DNA from: Pseudomonas sp. DNDY-54
Lineage (GTDB): Bacteria; Pseudomonadota; Gammaproteobacteria; Pseudomonadales; Pseudomonadaceae
Direction of reading: 5' to 3'
Length of the DNA: 64,000 nucleotides
Assembly (NCBI RefSeq): GCF_019880365.1
Contig: NZ_CP082271.1
Location: 868,001 to 932,000 of the forward strand
Below, piece after piece: positions 15,818 through 25,178 of this stretch; the stretch's first letter is position 1, and every line of letters begins with the position of its first letter. Both the position numbers and the translations under genes were made by a program. The notes under the pieces were generated by a model. That model searched no databases, had not been told where the DNA came from, and saw nothing but the letters and a program-made list of their open reading frames with translations.

Positions 15818-16144
15818 GAAGCCTCCGGAAGGGATCAGATAAGTACGGAGCAAGGTTCGCACCTGCGATGCTTAACGATAATGATTCGCGTCAAGTTTGA
15901 ACGAAATACTTTGTAACGCGCAGCGCTCAGACGGTGACTTTGACGCCGCACTTCGCCCCAGAAGTCCCGCCTGCCGTGGCTTCGGTGATACGTATGCGTT
16001 GTGGTGTCGCATCTGCTGTAAAGAGCTTGCGGGCTCTGCCCGGTCGCCGCATCGGGACGATCACCCGGCGCCGTCAAGCGCGATAAAAGCTGTGAGCGAT
16101 ATCGTTAGCGGCCTACCATATGGTTTTCGAGTCGGGGGACACTC
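15818..16144. other. Divergent promoter region between ftrA and an MFS gene
   Basis: It holds a Fur box near the ftrA side and nothing else I can name. Confidence 0.5.
15875..15893 (-). promoter_or_regulatory. Fur box upstream of ftrA
   Basis: GATAATGAT is a perfect half of the 19-bp Fur consensus; the other half is degenerate (12 of 19 overall). It is about 58 bp before ftrA, implying induction in iron starvation. Confidence 0.55.
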
Positions 16145-17554
16145 ATGCAAACCGCTGTGCTGGACGCTCGAACCGCCCGTGTATTGCCCTGGCTGGTCGC
16201 CATCGCGTTCTTCATGCAGACGCTTGACGGGACCATTCTCAATACCGCCTTGCCGGCGATGGCGCGGGATCTGGCAGAAGACCCGCTGCGCATGCAAGGT
16301 GTCGTGATCGCCTACATGCTCACGGTCGCGTTGCTGATCCCCGCGTCGGGTTGGATAGCGGATCGCTTCGGCACCCGGCGAATCTTTTTCTCGGCCATTC
16401 TGCTGTTCACGCTTGGCTCGCTCCTGTGCGCGATAAGTGCAAGCTTCAACCAGCTGGTGATGTCCCGTGTGGTGCAGGCCGTGGGCGGTGCCTTGATGTT
16501 GCCGGTTGGGCGCCTGGTGGTACTGCGGGCATACCCGCGCAGCGAGTTCGTGCGGGTAATGACGTTCATCGCACTGCCTGGGATGGTGGGGCCGTTGCTC
16601 GGCCCGACCCTTGGCGGCTGGCTCGTTGAGTACGCCTCCTGGCACTGGATCTTTCTGATCAATCTGCCGGTCGGCCTGATCGGCTGTATTGCTGCGTTTC
16701 GGTTCATGCCGGATCTGAAAAGCGCGGAGCGGATACGCTTCGATACCGTCGGCTTTCTGCTGTTCGGCGGCGCCATGGTGCTGATCACCGTGGCGCTCGA
16801 AGGGCTCGGCGAAATGCACATGCCGCACGCCCGCGTACTGCTGTTGATGGTGATCGGCGCCGCCTGCCTGGCGGGGTACTGGCTGCGCGCAGGGCACGTG
16901 GATAAGCCGCTGTTCAGCCCGGCACTGTTCCACACCCGCAGCTTTGCCGTCGGTATCTTCGGTAATCTTTTTGCCCGCCTGGGAAGCGGGGCGCTGCCGT
17001 TCCTGCTGCCCTTGTTGCTGCAGGTGGCACTGGGTTATTCGCCGGCTCAGGCAGGCATGACGATGATTCCGCTGGCGCTCGGCGCGATGTTGATCAAGCC
17101 GCTGGCCAAGCCACTGATTGACCGCCTTGGCTATCGACGCATCCTGATTGGCAATACGTTGCTACTCGGCAGTCTGATCGCCAGTCTGGCGACCATCGAC
17201 GGACAGACGCCGACGGTCCTGTTGCTGGCGCACCTGAGCCTGATCGGGATGGTGAATTCGATGCAGTTCACCGCGATGAACACCGTGACGCTGGTCGGGC
17301 TCAGCAACCAGGACACCAGCAGCGGTAACAGCCTGCTGTCGGTGGTGGTGCAGTTGTCGATGAGCTTGGGTGTGGCCTCGGCGGGTGCGCTGCTGGGCGG
17401 CTTCACCGTACCGGGTGCGGACGGCGAGGCCGTCCTGAACGCCTTTCACCTGACGTTCCTGTGCATCGGAGCCATGTCGATGCTGGCCGCGTCATTGTTC
17501 TTTCAGCTGGACAGCAAACAGAAAATGGCGGCACGGCTGATCGACGAGGAGTGA
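16145..17554 (+). CDS. mdtD: MFS drug/proton antiporter, DHA2 family (MdtD-like)
   Basis: A 469-residue 14-helix exporter. The N-terminus LDGTILNTALPAMARDL (motif D1) is typical of the DHA2 group, as are GWIADRFGTRR (motif A, about residues 72-82) and GPLLGPTLGGWL (motif C-like, about 142-153). A GGGGGA site precedes ATG 16145. It resembles MdtD, whose substrate is uncertain (an iron-citrate or drug exporter in E. coli). It is divergent from the ftr iron operon, which makes an iron link possible but unproven. Confidence 0.85.
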   Translation: MQTAVLDARTARVLPWLVAIAFFMQTLDGTILNTALPAMARDLAEDPLRMQGVVIAYMLTVALLIPASGWIADRFGTRRIFFSAILLFTLGSLLCAISASFNQLVMSRVVQAVGGALMLPVGRLVVLRAYPRSEFVRVMTFIALPGMVGPLLGPTLGGWLVEYASWHWIFLINLPVGLIGCIAAFRFMPDLKSAERIRFDTVGFLLFGGAMVLITVALEGLGEMHMPHARVLLLMVIGAACLAGYWLRAGHVDKPLFSPALFHTRSFAVGIFGNLFARLGSGALPFLLPLLLQVALGYSPAQAGMTMIPLALGAMLIKPLAKPLIDRLGYRRILIGNTLLLGSLIASLATIDGQTPTVLLLAHLSLIGMVNSMQFTAMNTVTLVGLSNQDTSSGNSLLSVVVQLSMSLGVASAGALLGGFTVPGADGEAVLNAFHLTFLCIGAMSMLAASLFFQLDSKQKMAARLIDEE

Positions 17555-17565
17555 CGGTGTGGAGA

Positions 17566-17778
17566 TCAGCCGATGCAAAGATCGACTTCTTCTTCCTCGG
17601 GAACGTCGTCCGTCACGATGATGCGCGCGTGGTGGCTGGTTTCCTCCTCCATGCGCAGGCCGTAGTAGCGGGTGTCATACGCATCCCAGAATGCCTCGAC
17701 CTGCTCCATCGTGGCGGCCTCGAGGAGTACCTCCAGGCTGTGCTCCAGGACAATGGTGTAGAGTTTTTCGGAAGACAT
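17566..17778 (-). CDS. Small acidic protein of unknown function
   Basis: A 70-residue product starting MSSEKLYTIVLEHSLEV, ending in the acidic PEEEEVDLCIG. I chose the internal ATG at 17778; the longer frame to 17838 has a low-complexity Ser/Arg head unlike a protein start. It is convergent with mdtD, 11 bp from its stop. The alternating hydrophobic pattern suggests a small alpha/beta fold. No family is recognised. Confidence 0.6.
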   Translation of the reverse strand: MSSEKLYTIVLEHSLEVLLEAATMEQVEAFWDAYDTRYYGLRMEEETSHHARIIVTDDVPEEEEVDLCIG

Positions 17779-18082
17779 GGTTAGCAGGCTCGTGCTCGAT
17801 TCAGAAGAGTGGCTGCGCCTCTGCAGCCGTGATGTCATTCTGACAGCTGACGCCCTGTTTTCAGCGGCCGCTCATCGCCTTGTCGCCATGTTCCGCTGAA
17901 CGGTTCATTGCCAATGCGGTCGCGCATGGCCTCGCAGTCACCCGCTCGGCCCGCTGCTGTCCATCCGGCCCCAAGCGCGCAAACCTCGTCTGCTTGGGGT
18001 TGCCTGGCGCGCGATGTAACACCAGGCAGCCAACGTAACCTGCATCCTTGCACCGCTGGCCAGCCATGGGCCACCCCTCGGG
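17779..18082. other. Gene-free stretch
   Basis: Several overlapping short frames occur but none has a ribosome site or recognisable product. I see no repeats, operators or RNA gene here. Confidence 0.4.
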
Positions 18083-19096
18083 TCAGGGTTGGCCGTTGCC
18101 GCCGGAGGCGCCGTAAACCTGTCCGGTGACATAGCTGGATTCGGTCGAGGCCAGTAGGACATAAAGCGGCGAGATCTCCACCGGTTGTCCCGGTCGGCTG
18201 AGCGGTGTCTCGCTGCCAAACGTTTTGAGGTTTTCCATGGTCTGGCCACCGCTGACCTGAAGTGGCGTCCAGAACGGTCCGGGCGCGACGGCGTTGACGC
18301 GGATGCCTTTCGAGATCAATTGCTTCGCCAGCCCTTTGCTGAAGTTGACGATGCCGGCCTTGGTCATCGAATAGTCGAGCAGATTGATCGGCGGGTCATA
18401 GGTGGTGACCGATGAGGTGTTGATGATCGATGACCCGGCCGGCATGTGCGGCACGGCGGCCTTGGTGATCCAGAACATCGCGTAGAGATTGGTCTTGAGC
18501 GTCCAGTCGAACTGCTCGGTGGTGATGTCGAGAATCGATGGTTCACTGTTCTGCCGCGCCGCGTTATTGACCAGAATATCGAGCCCGCCCAACTCCTCGA
18601 CGGCCCGTCGCACCAGCTCGTGGCAAAAGGCTTCTTCGCGAATGTCGCCAGGCAGCGCAACCGCTTTGCGCCCGGCGTCGCGGATCAGCTTTATTACTGC
18701 TTGAGCGTCCGGTTCTTCATCCGGGAGATAGCCGATGGCGACGTCGGCGCCTTCTCGCGCGAAGGCAATGGCCGCGGCACGTCCGATGCCCGAATCGCCG
18801 CCCGTGATCAAGGCCTTTCGCCCAGCAAGGCGGTTTGAGCCCTGATAGCTGGTCTCGCCATGATCAGGTTGCGGCGTCATATCACGCGCGAGCCCTGGCC
18901 ATGGCTGCGACTGTTTATCGAACGGTGGCTGAGGGTAAAGGGTCTTGGGATCGCTCAGTGGCTCCGGCGCCTGTCGTGATGTGGCACTCGAGCCGTTGGA
19001 CTGAGCAAAGGCCGGTAACACCATGCCGGCCGCCAGCGTGGCGGCGGCGCCCTGAATCAGCTTGCGACGCGAATGGTCATGATCGTCTGACTGCAT
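18083..19096 (-). CDS. Tat-exported short-chain dehydrogenase/reductase (GSP39-like)
   Basis: A 337-residue SDR. It begins with a Tat signal (SRRKLIQG followed by a hydrophobic stretch and AFA-QS, about residues 10-33). The Rossmann glycine motif TGGDSGIG (about 97-104), NNAA, the catalytic Ser of NTSSVTT and the YSMTK active site (YxxxK) follow. It resembles the general-stress SDR family (B. subtilis GSP39/YdaD, YhxC, E. coli YghA). ATG at 19096 has GGAG 6 nt upstream; a TTG 15 nt earlier is less likely. Its Tat signal implies export already folded with NAD(P). The substrate is unknown. Confidence 0.85.
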   Translation of the reverse strand: MQSDDHDHSRRKLIQGAAATLAAGMVLPAFAQSNGSSATSRQAPEPLSDPKTLYPQPPFDKQSQPWPGLARDMTPQPDHGETSYQGSNRLAGRKALITGGDSGIGRAAAIAFAREGADVAIGYLPDEEPDAQAVIKLIRDAGRKAVALPGDIREEAFCHELVRRAVEELGGLDILVNNAARQNSEPSILDITTEQFDWTLKTNLYAMFWITKAAVPHMPAGSSIINTSSVTTYDPPINLLDYSMTKAGIVNFSKGLAKQLISKGIRVNAVAPGPFWTPLQVSGGQTMENLKTFGSETPLSRPGQPVEISPLYVLLASTESSYVTGQVYGASGGNGQP

Positions 19097-19314
19097 GATG
19101 GCTCCTGTCAACGTGGCGCTGCGGCATCGGCTGCTCCCTTACCGGATGGCAGCTAAGAACGAATGTCGAGCCATGCCGTTGGCTCTCGGATGCTTCAAAG
19201 ACACGCGTGCATGTCGTCGCCTCTTACCCGGCTGGCTACGCGGCCGTGGCTTACCAGCCTCCGGCAGCGCCCAATCCCAGCCGCGCGAGACGGATGGCCC
19301 GCCTGTTCGCCAAC

Positions 19315-20790
19315 TCAGATATCTCTGCGCGCAAGCGGTTGGTAAGCCGGGCCGTGAATTACCCCGCCGTTGGCCTCGAAAATCGAGCCGTGGCAAGGGC
19401 AATCCCAGGTGCGATCGGCGTTGTTCCACGTCACCGTGCAGCCCATGTGCGTACAGGCAGCGGAAACACCGTGCAAGGCGCCGTCGTCATCGCGCCACAC
19501 GGCGATTTTTTCATCGCCCCGCGTAATCACGCCGCCTTCGCCGCGGCCAATCGCGTCCAGATCGTCGACCAGGGAGTGGCTGTCGCTGCTCTGGTTGAAG
19601 TCGTCTGGCGAAGGGCGGTTCGGGTCGTAGAGGCTTTTCCATGGCCGGCGACCGGTGACGATCTGGCGGGCGATGCCCAGTCCGGCAGCGGTGCCGTTGC
19701 TGATGCCCCAGCCATTGAAACCGGTCGCGACAAACAACCCGGGTGATTGCTCGCTGTCCGGCTCGCCGACATAGGCCACGCGGTCGGCGGTGTCGTAGTC
19801 TTCGTTGCACCAGCGCCAGACAGGTTCGTTTACCGGCAGGTTGCTCTGGGCCCAGTTTTCAAGATCGACGAAACGTTGCGCGACATCGCCGTCCTGCCCG
19901 GTTTTGAAGCGCGGACCAAGCACGATGAGCAGCGGGCCCTTGTCATCGCGAGCCATGCGGATCGAGTGGGTGGGCTCGTCGACACCAATGAACATTCCTT
20001 CTATATGCGCACCTTCCTGGGGCCGGAAGGCCATCGCCACATGGCAGCGAGGCTGGGTTGGGCTAACTAGATCGACGGGCGTCTGGACAGGCATGTGGGT
20101 GGCCAAGATCACCTGATCGGCCTCGACGCTTCCGCCATCGAAGCCGACCTGCCACCGATCCTTGCGTTCGAAACTCTGCGCCCGGGTTTGCTGGTGGATA
20201 CGTCCGCCGCGTGTTTGCACGGCGCCGGCCAGGCCCACCAGATAGTTGGCAGGATTGAATTGGGCCTGGTCCGTAAATTCCAGCGCACAAGCCGTCTCGA
20301 AGGGCAGGGGCGCATGATCCATGACCCGCGCGGCGAAGCCGAGGCAACGTGCGGCCTCGGCTTCTTGCTCAATGGCTGAACGCCATTCGGGTGAGCAGGC
20401 ATAAGCGAAGGCGGACTGGCGCTGGTAATCGCATTCAATCTGGTGGGTTTCGACCCAATCGCGGATCCGCTCGACGGCTTCACGATTGGCATCGGCGTAA
20501 CACTGGGCCAATTCCTGGCCGAAGGTGTCGATCAGGTGCCGGTAGATCAGTGCATGCTGGGTGGTGACCTTGGCTGTTGAGCGTCCCGTCACTTGTTGAC
20601 CGACCTCGCGCGCCTCCAGCACGACGACGGATTTTCCCGCTTCGCATAGCACCATGGCGGCGCTCAGCCCAACGATGCCGGCGCCTACAACCACTGCATC
20701 GCATTCGGTGTGCCCGGTCAGCTTGGGAAAGTCGCCGCGTTGGGCGCTGGCTGTCCAGCAGCAATCGGGAGTGGCGGAGAGTGCAGGCAT
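19315..20790 (-). CDS. FAD-dependent oxidoreductase with C-terminal Rieske domain (YhfW-like)
   Basis: A 491-residue fusion. The N-terminal DAO-type flavoprotein has the dinucleotide motif VVVGAGIVGLSAA (about residues 31-43) and a C-terminal FAD motif around GFNGWGISNGTAAGL. Its last 60 residues form a Rieske 2Fe-2S domain with CTHMGC and CPCHGS (about 446-467), so both Cys/His pairs are present. It resembles B. subtilis YhfW, of unknown substrate. The start at 20790 has GAGGA at 6 nt and matches the family N-terminus. It lies in a run of redox/stress genes with the SDR and grxB. Confidence 0.85.
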   Translation of the reverse strand: MPALSATPDCCWTASAQRGDFPKLTGHTECDAVVVGAGIVGLSAAMVLCEAGKSVVVLEAREVGQQVTGRSTAKVTTQHALIYRHLIDTFGQELAQCYADANREAVERIRDWVETHQIECDYQRQSAFAYACSPEWRSAIEQEAEAARCLGFAARVMDHAPLPFETACALEFTDQAQFNPANYLVGLAGAVQTRGGRIHQQTRAQSFERKDRWQVGFDGGSVEADQVILATHMPVQTPVDLVSPTQPRCHVAMAFRPQEGAHIEGMFIGVDEPTHSIRMARDDKGPLLIVLGPRFKTGQDGDVAQRFVDLENWAQSNLPVNEPVWRWCNEDYDTADRVAYVGEPDSEQSPGLFVATGFNGWGISNGTAAGLGIARQIVTGRRPWKSLYDPNRPSPDDFNQSSDSHSLVDDLDAIGRGEGGVITRGDEKIAVWRDDDGALHGVSAACTHMGCTVTWNNADRTWDCPCHGSIFEANGGVIHGPAYQPLARRDI

Positions 20791-21088
20791 GAGCAGGTCC
20801 TCGGCGGCGAAATCGGTATGTCGGTAGAGCGCCCCCGTCCTATCGGGTTCCGACCATCCGGCAGACGGGCCAGCGCGCGCGTCATGGTGTCCCACGTGGA
20901 GGCGGCCAAAGGGGCGTCTGATCGTCAGTGCCGATTGCCTGGGGCCGTGTCTTGCCGACGAATGGGCCGGTGCGCCAGGGAGCGGTTCTGTTCCCCTGGA
21001 GTGTTCCCTCCGTCGGTTCGTGGTCGGAAGGCAAAACCGCGGACGCTTGTTCCGGTCATCTTCGTAAGACCCTAGGCGGAGACGACCG

Positions 21089-21733
21089 ATGAAGCTCTAT
21101 TACTACGACCATTGCCCCTTTAGTGCCCGCGTGCGAATGGTGATGAACCTGAAAGGGATCGAAGCCGAGCGGGTCGTGTTGCCTGCGGATGATGAGCAGA
21201 CCATCACTGACCTGATCGGCAAGCACCAGATCCCGGTGCTGGTGCGCGATGACGGCACGCCGCTCGCCGACAGCGTGGCTATCGTCAAATACCTCGATGG
21301 GCTTGATGGTCACCCCATGATCCAAGAGCCAGATACCTCCGCTTTGAAAGACTGGCTCGAAGCCTTTGTGCCGAACTTGCAGTACCTCGGTTACCCGCGC
21401 TGGACAAAAATCGGTCTGGAGGAGTTCGCGAGCCCGTCGGCCTACGCGCACTTCCGTCGCAAAAAAACCGAAACTGTCGGCGATTTCGATGAGGCGCTAG
21501 CCAATACCGATGCCAAGGCTCGCGAGGTCGAGGATCAGCTGAGACGCTTGCCGGATGTCATCGACCTGACGCCCCGTCATGAGCAGACGCGTTGGGACGA
21601 CGTCACGCTGTTTCCCATGCTGCGCAGCCTGAGTGTCGTGAAGGCGGTCGACTGGCCGGAAGATGTACGTGCCTACACGGTGACCCAGGCGCAGCGGTGC
21701 GGGCTCGACACCTTCTTCCATCGGGCGCTTTGA
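21089..21733 (+). CDS. grxB: Glutaredoxin 2
   Basis: A 214-residue GST-like glutaredoxin (E. coli GrxB is 215). It starts MKLYYYDHCPFS. The active site is CPFS (residues 9-12), monothiol, where E. coli GrxB has CPYC, so it should reduce mixed glutathione disulfides but not run the dithiol cycle. The thioredoxin-fold cis-Pro is in HQIPVLVRDDG, and the C-terminal helical GrxB domain is complete. An upstream purine-rich GGAGA provides the ribosome site. Confidence 0.9.
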   Translation: MKLYYYDHCPFSARVRMVMNLKGIEAERVVLPADDEQTITDLIGKHQIPVLVRDDGTPLADSVAIVKYLDGLDGHPMIQEPDTSALKDWLEAFVPNLQYLGYPRWTKIGLEEFASPSAYAHFRRKKTETVGDFDEALANTDAKAREVEDQLRRLPDVIDLTPRHEQTRWDDVTLFPMLRSLSVVKAVDWPEDVRAYTVTQAQRCGLDTFFHRAL

Positions 21734-22081
21734 CCGTCTCAGATCGCGGCACCGCGTAGCGGTCAACGACCATCGCGCGGCGCGACGTGGGTGAGATCGA
21801 ACATAAGCGAGCGGTGCATGCCGGCTATGCGGGCTCATGCTTGCAGGGCGTTCAAAGCCCTTTGAATCTGACCTCCGCGCTGGCCCGGAGAGGCGCCCCG
21901 CGGCCGGCCCACCCGCCGCTGGCTCCATTGCCAGCCGGCCGGTCGGAACGTCGACGCGTGTCGAAGCTCCAAAAAGGGAGCCGTATACGAGTATTCCCGT
22001 GATGTTTTGTCCCCGCGTTATTACCCACCTTTCTGACACCTTGCCATGGCTCCCCTTCGAGCCGAGCGGGGTCTTGTACGG
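21734..22081. other. Gene-free stretch between grxB and the TVP38 fusion
   Basis: Short frames occur on both strands with no ribosome site or recognisable product. A segment at about 21890-21960 is rich in CCGGCC/GGCCGG inverted pieces. No regulatory motif is evident. Confidence 0.4.
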
Positions 22082-24307
22082 ATGAAAGCCAGCCGATGGG
22101 CCATCCTGGCTGTGCTGATCACGGCTACCGCCTGTTTCTTTTATTTCGACCTCAGCCAATACCTGACGCTGGAATCGATCAAGGCACACAGTGGCGCATT
22201 GCACGGAAAAGTTCAGGCCAACCCGTGGTGGGCGGCGGCCGTGTTCTGCGCCGTCTATGCCGCGCTGACCGCCTTGTCATTTCCCGGCACGGTGGTCTTG
22301 ACACTGCTGGCTGGCGCGCTGTTTGGACTGTTGGAAGGGACGCTGCTGGTCTCCGTTGCGTCCAACGTCGGTGCGCTGGTGGCGATGCTCATCAGCCGCT
22401 TCATGCTGCGCGATTGGGTGCAGAGACGATTCGGCAAGCAGATCGCCGGGATCAACAAGGGGCTGGCTCGTGAGGGCACCTTCTACCTGGTGTCGTTGCG
22501 GCTGATCCCGCTGGTGCCCTTCGTGCTGCTGAATCCCGCGCTGGGCCTTACCCGGATCAATATCTGGACGTTCTGGTGGACGACTCAGCTGGGCATGTTG
22601 CCGGGCCATGCCATCTATGTGAACGCAGGGGAAAAGCTGGTCGGGCTCCGCTCGCTGTCCGGCATTCTCTCACCGAGCATTATCGGTACGCTGGTTCTGC
22701 TGGCCGTGTTTCCGATTCTCGCGACGCGGCTGCTGACCTTTTATAAGTCGCGCAAGGTTTATCGCGGCTGGCGCAAGCCGAAACGCTTCGATTGCAACCT
22801 GGTGGTGATCGGCGGCGGCACCGGCGGCTTGGCAACGGCGCGTGTCGCGGCCTCACTGAAGGCGCGGGTAAGTCTGGTTGAGCGTGAACGTCTCGGCGGG
22901 CTGGCCATGCATGACGGCGGTGTCCCGAGCAAAGCGCTGTGTCATGTGGCAAATCGCAGCCAAGGGCAGCACTCGGATGAGGCCTTCACCGAAGCAATGG
23001 CGCAAATGCGACATCTGGCTGAGGCGGCTCGGCGGGACATTTCCGTCGACCAGTACAGGCGTCTCGGCGTTGACGTGATCCAGGGCGAGGCGCGGATCAG
23101 CTCACCGTGGACGGTAGACGTAGGCGGACGCACGCTCACCACCCGCGCCATCGTCATCGCCACCGGCAGCCGTCCGCAGATACCGTCCATATCCGGCCTC
23201 GCCGCCGTAGAGCCGATGACCAGCGATACCCTTTGGGCGCTGAGTGAGCGGCCCGAACGGTTGCTGATACTCGGCAGCGGCGCCGATGCCTGTGAGTTCG
23301 CCCAAGCCTTTCAGCGGCTGGGTTGCCGGGTGACCTTGGCCAGTGAAGACGAGCGCCTGCTCAGCCAGGAGGACGCCGAAGTCTCTGAGATGATGGCCAC
23401 AGTGCTCACAGCCGGTGGCATTGAGCTCTGGCTCGGCTTGAGGGCGCAGCGGGTTGAGACGACAGAAGGCGAGCGCCGACTGATTTGCGACGACGAAGGA
23501 AATGAGCGCTCGCTACCCTTCGATCGGGTGTTGCTGATGCTTGGACAGCGCGCCGACGTCGAGGGGTTGGGCCTGAGCAAACTTCGCCTCGAATGCGGTG
23601 ACGACGGCACCTTGGACGCGGACGAGTACCTCGCTACGCGCTACCCGAACATTTATGCAGTCGGCAGCGTTGCGGGCCCGTATGGCGCGCCCCACGTCGC
23701 TGAGCATCAGGGTTGGTACGCGGCGGTGAACGCCCTGTTTGGCGGACTGAAGCGATTTGTAGTGAGCGATCGGGTGACACCACGCGCTATCTTCACCACA
23801 CCCGAAATAGCCACAGTCGGGTTGAATGAGGCCGAGGCCCACGCACTAAAGCTTGAATTCGAAACGACCCGGCTCGACCTGTCGACACACGCCGGTGCGG
23901 TCATTGCGGGAGCCGGGCAGGGGTACGTCAAGGTCATCACTGAGCACGATACGGATCGCATTCTCGGCGTCACCATCGTGGGCGACCACGCGAGCGAAAC
24001 AATCGCCGGATTTGTCGTGGCGATGAAGCACAAGCTCGGGATGAACAAGCTGGGCAAAACGGTGCTGGTGAGCCCGACTCAGGGCGAGGCGCTGCGACAG
24101 GTCGCGGAGATCTGGCAGCGACAACATCAATCCGCGCGCATGCGTGCGTGGGCCGAGCGGTTCAATCGCTGGATGCTACGCGGTGGCAAGCACAGCGCGC
24201 CCGCTGACGGGGCGCGCGTGCGCAGCGGCGAACCGCCGCGCGAGGCGAGCAAGGCTGTGTTGAAGCAGCCACTTCCAGAAAGCGAAGGAGAGCCAAGCGG
24301 CCGCTGA
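22082..24307 (+). CDS. Fusion of TVP38/TMEM64 membrane domain with a mercuric-reductase-like flavoprotein lacking redox cysteines
   Basis: A 741-residue protein. Residues 1-230 form a TVP38/TMEM64 (VTT/DedA-like) membrane domain with the family's FPGTVVLTLLAGALFG and central R-L-I-P-L-V-P-F block. Residues from about 240 on are a pyridine-nucleotide-disulfide oxidoreductase with GGGTGGLATARVA (FAD), a second GSGADACEFA (NAD(P)) motif and a dimerisation domain. The redox motif that should read GGxCxxxGCVPSK is GGLAMHDGGVPSK, so both catalytic cysteines are missing. It therefore cannot do disulfide chemistry and may be an NADH-quinone-type flavoprotein or a sensor. The start MKASRWAI at 22082 was chosen from the membrane domain; its ribosome site is weak. 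Confidence 0.88.
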   Translation: MKASRWAILAVLITATACFFYFDLSQYLTLESIKAHSGALHGKVQANPWWAAAVFCAVYAALTALSFPGTVVLTLLAGALFGLLEGTLLVSVASNVGALVAMLISRFMLRDWVQRRFGKQIAGINKGLAREGTFYLVSLRLIPLVPFVLLNPALGLTRINIWTFWWTTQLGMLPGHAIYVNAGEKLVGLRSLSGILSPSIIGTLVLLAVFPILATRLLTFYKSRKVYRGWRKPKRFDCNLVVIGGGTGGLATARVAASLKARVSLVERERLGGLAMHDGGVPSKALCHVANRSQGQHSDEAFTEAMAQMRHLAEAARRDISVDQYRRLGVDVIQGEARISSPWTVDVGGRTLTTRAIVIATGSRPQIPSISGLAAVEPMTSDTLWALSERPERLLILGSGADACEFAQAFQRLGCRVTLASEDERLLSQEDAEVSEMMATVLTAGGIELWLGLRAQRVETTEGERRLICDDEGNERSLPFDRVLLMLGQRADVEGLGLSKLRLECGDDGTLDADEYLATRYPNIYAVGSVAGPYGAPHVAEHQGWYAAVNALFGGLKRFVVSDRVTPRAIFTTPEIATVGLNEAEAHALKLEFETTRLDLSTHAGAVIAGAGQGYVKVITEHDTDRILGVTIVGDHASETIAGFVVAMKHKLGMNKLGKTVLVSPTQGEALRQVAEIWQRQHQSARMRAWAERFNRWMLRGGKHSAPADGARVRSGEPPREASKAVLKQPLPESEGEPSGR

Positions 24308-24896
24308 CGGGGCTTGGCACTGTGCTCATCACCGCACCGCCTGGCACGGCGACATTTACATCCACGCATCGATTCGTGCCAGCCCTGCTAACCAGACAGC
24401 AACGGAACGCAGGGCGCGATGCGTGATAACCACTGGTCTCGCAGTGGAAATGTCGTCACCAGTTGGTAGTCACTGCTTTAAGCCCGGCCGGCCACGAGCC
24501 TTGACCTGAGCGTGGTCATGTCCGTCGCAAGGGCTGATGCACGAAGAATCGCCCACACCTGGGTGAGCGGAGCCTGCGCTTGGAGTGCTCTTTGTGTGGC
24601 GTGATGTGCTCTGTTGGGAGTGCGAATAGAGAAGCTCAGCATGGGCGGCCTTTCAAAACCTTGCGAACCCTGTAATCGCGACGAGCCTTGCGACAGTCCA
24701 CAGCAACTCGCTATCCACAGAAAGCAAACGCCTGAAATTCACTGAGGCCGGGGTCACCTTAACTCGACACTTAAGAGCTTGATAACTATGAGATTTCCAT
24801 CGTTATAAATCTTGAGGGATACATGTGGGGATACATTTTCACGGCCGCTGTGGTTGTTTTTCGACTTTCCGGCCGGCTGTGGAAGCCATCGCCCAG
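24308..24896. other. Gene-free left border of the genomic island
   Basis: No convincing gene. The sequence becomes more AT-rich after about 24650. It contains paired GGATACA motifs (24817-24835) that match those near the integrase. No clear copy of the ssrA 3' end was found by eye. Confidence 0.5.
24817..24835 (+). promoter_or_regulatory. Paired GGATACA motif, candidate integrase arm site (left)
   Basis: GGATACA at 24817-24823 and 24829-24835, period 12. The same pair with the same period occurs at 45585-45603 next to the integrase gene. Confidence 0.5.
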
Positions 24897-25178
24897 TCAC
24901 GATTCGCGAGAATCATCACCCGGTGCTGATACGTCGGATGCCTGTTTCGGCGGGTCCATGAAGAAGCCGGGGCGACAGGTTCCATCAGTCAGCATGATGC
25001 AGTAAAAATTCTCAGCATACGTCCGATCCTCCGCAGTGACTGCTTCGTCCCTACTTGGCGGCTCTTGATTTATCGCGGCGGCGCGGCGCTTTTTGGTGCG
25101 CCGCTGGAAATACAGCAGCAGACCGAGTGAAATTAAGCCGAGAGTCAGGATGATGCTTGCGAGCATGAGAGTGTCCAT
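24897..25178 (-). CDS. Small single-span membrane protein, unknown
   Basis: A 93-residue product starting MDTLMLASIIL, with one hydrophobic helix (about residues 2-22), a basic RRTKKRR stop-transfer, then a soluble tail with two cysteines (NFYCIMLTDGTCRPGFF). GGAG lies 7 nt before ATG 25178; in-frame ATGs further upstream are less well placed. N-out orientation is predicted from the positive charges. No family recognised. Confidence 0.45.
   Translation of the reverse strand: MDTLMLASIILTLGLISLGLLLYFQRRTKKRRAAAINQEPPSRDEAVTAEDRTYAENFYCIMLTDGTCRPGFFMDPPKQASDVSAPGDDSRES

Noticed and set aside
24745..24760. A copy of the ssrA 3' end at the left border (AGGCCGGGG)
   Set aside because: Only a few bases resemble the tmRNA end AGCCGGGG; the match is too short and imperfect to call an att core.
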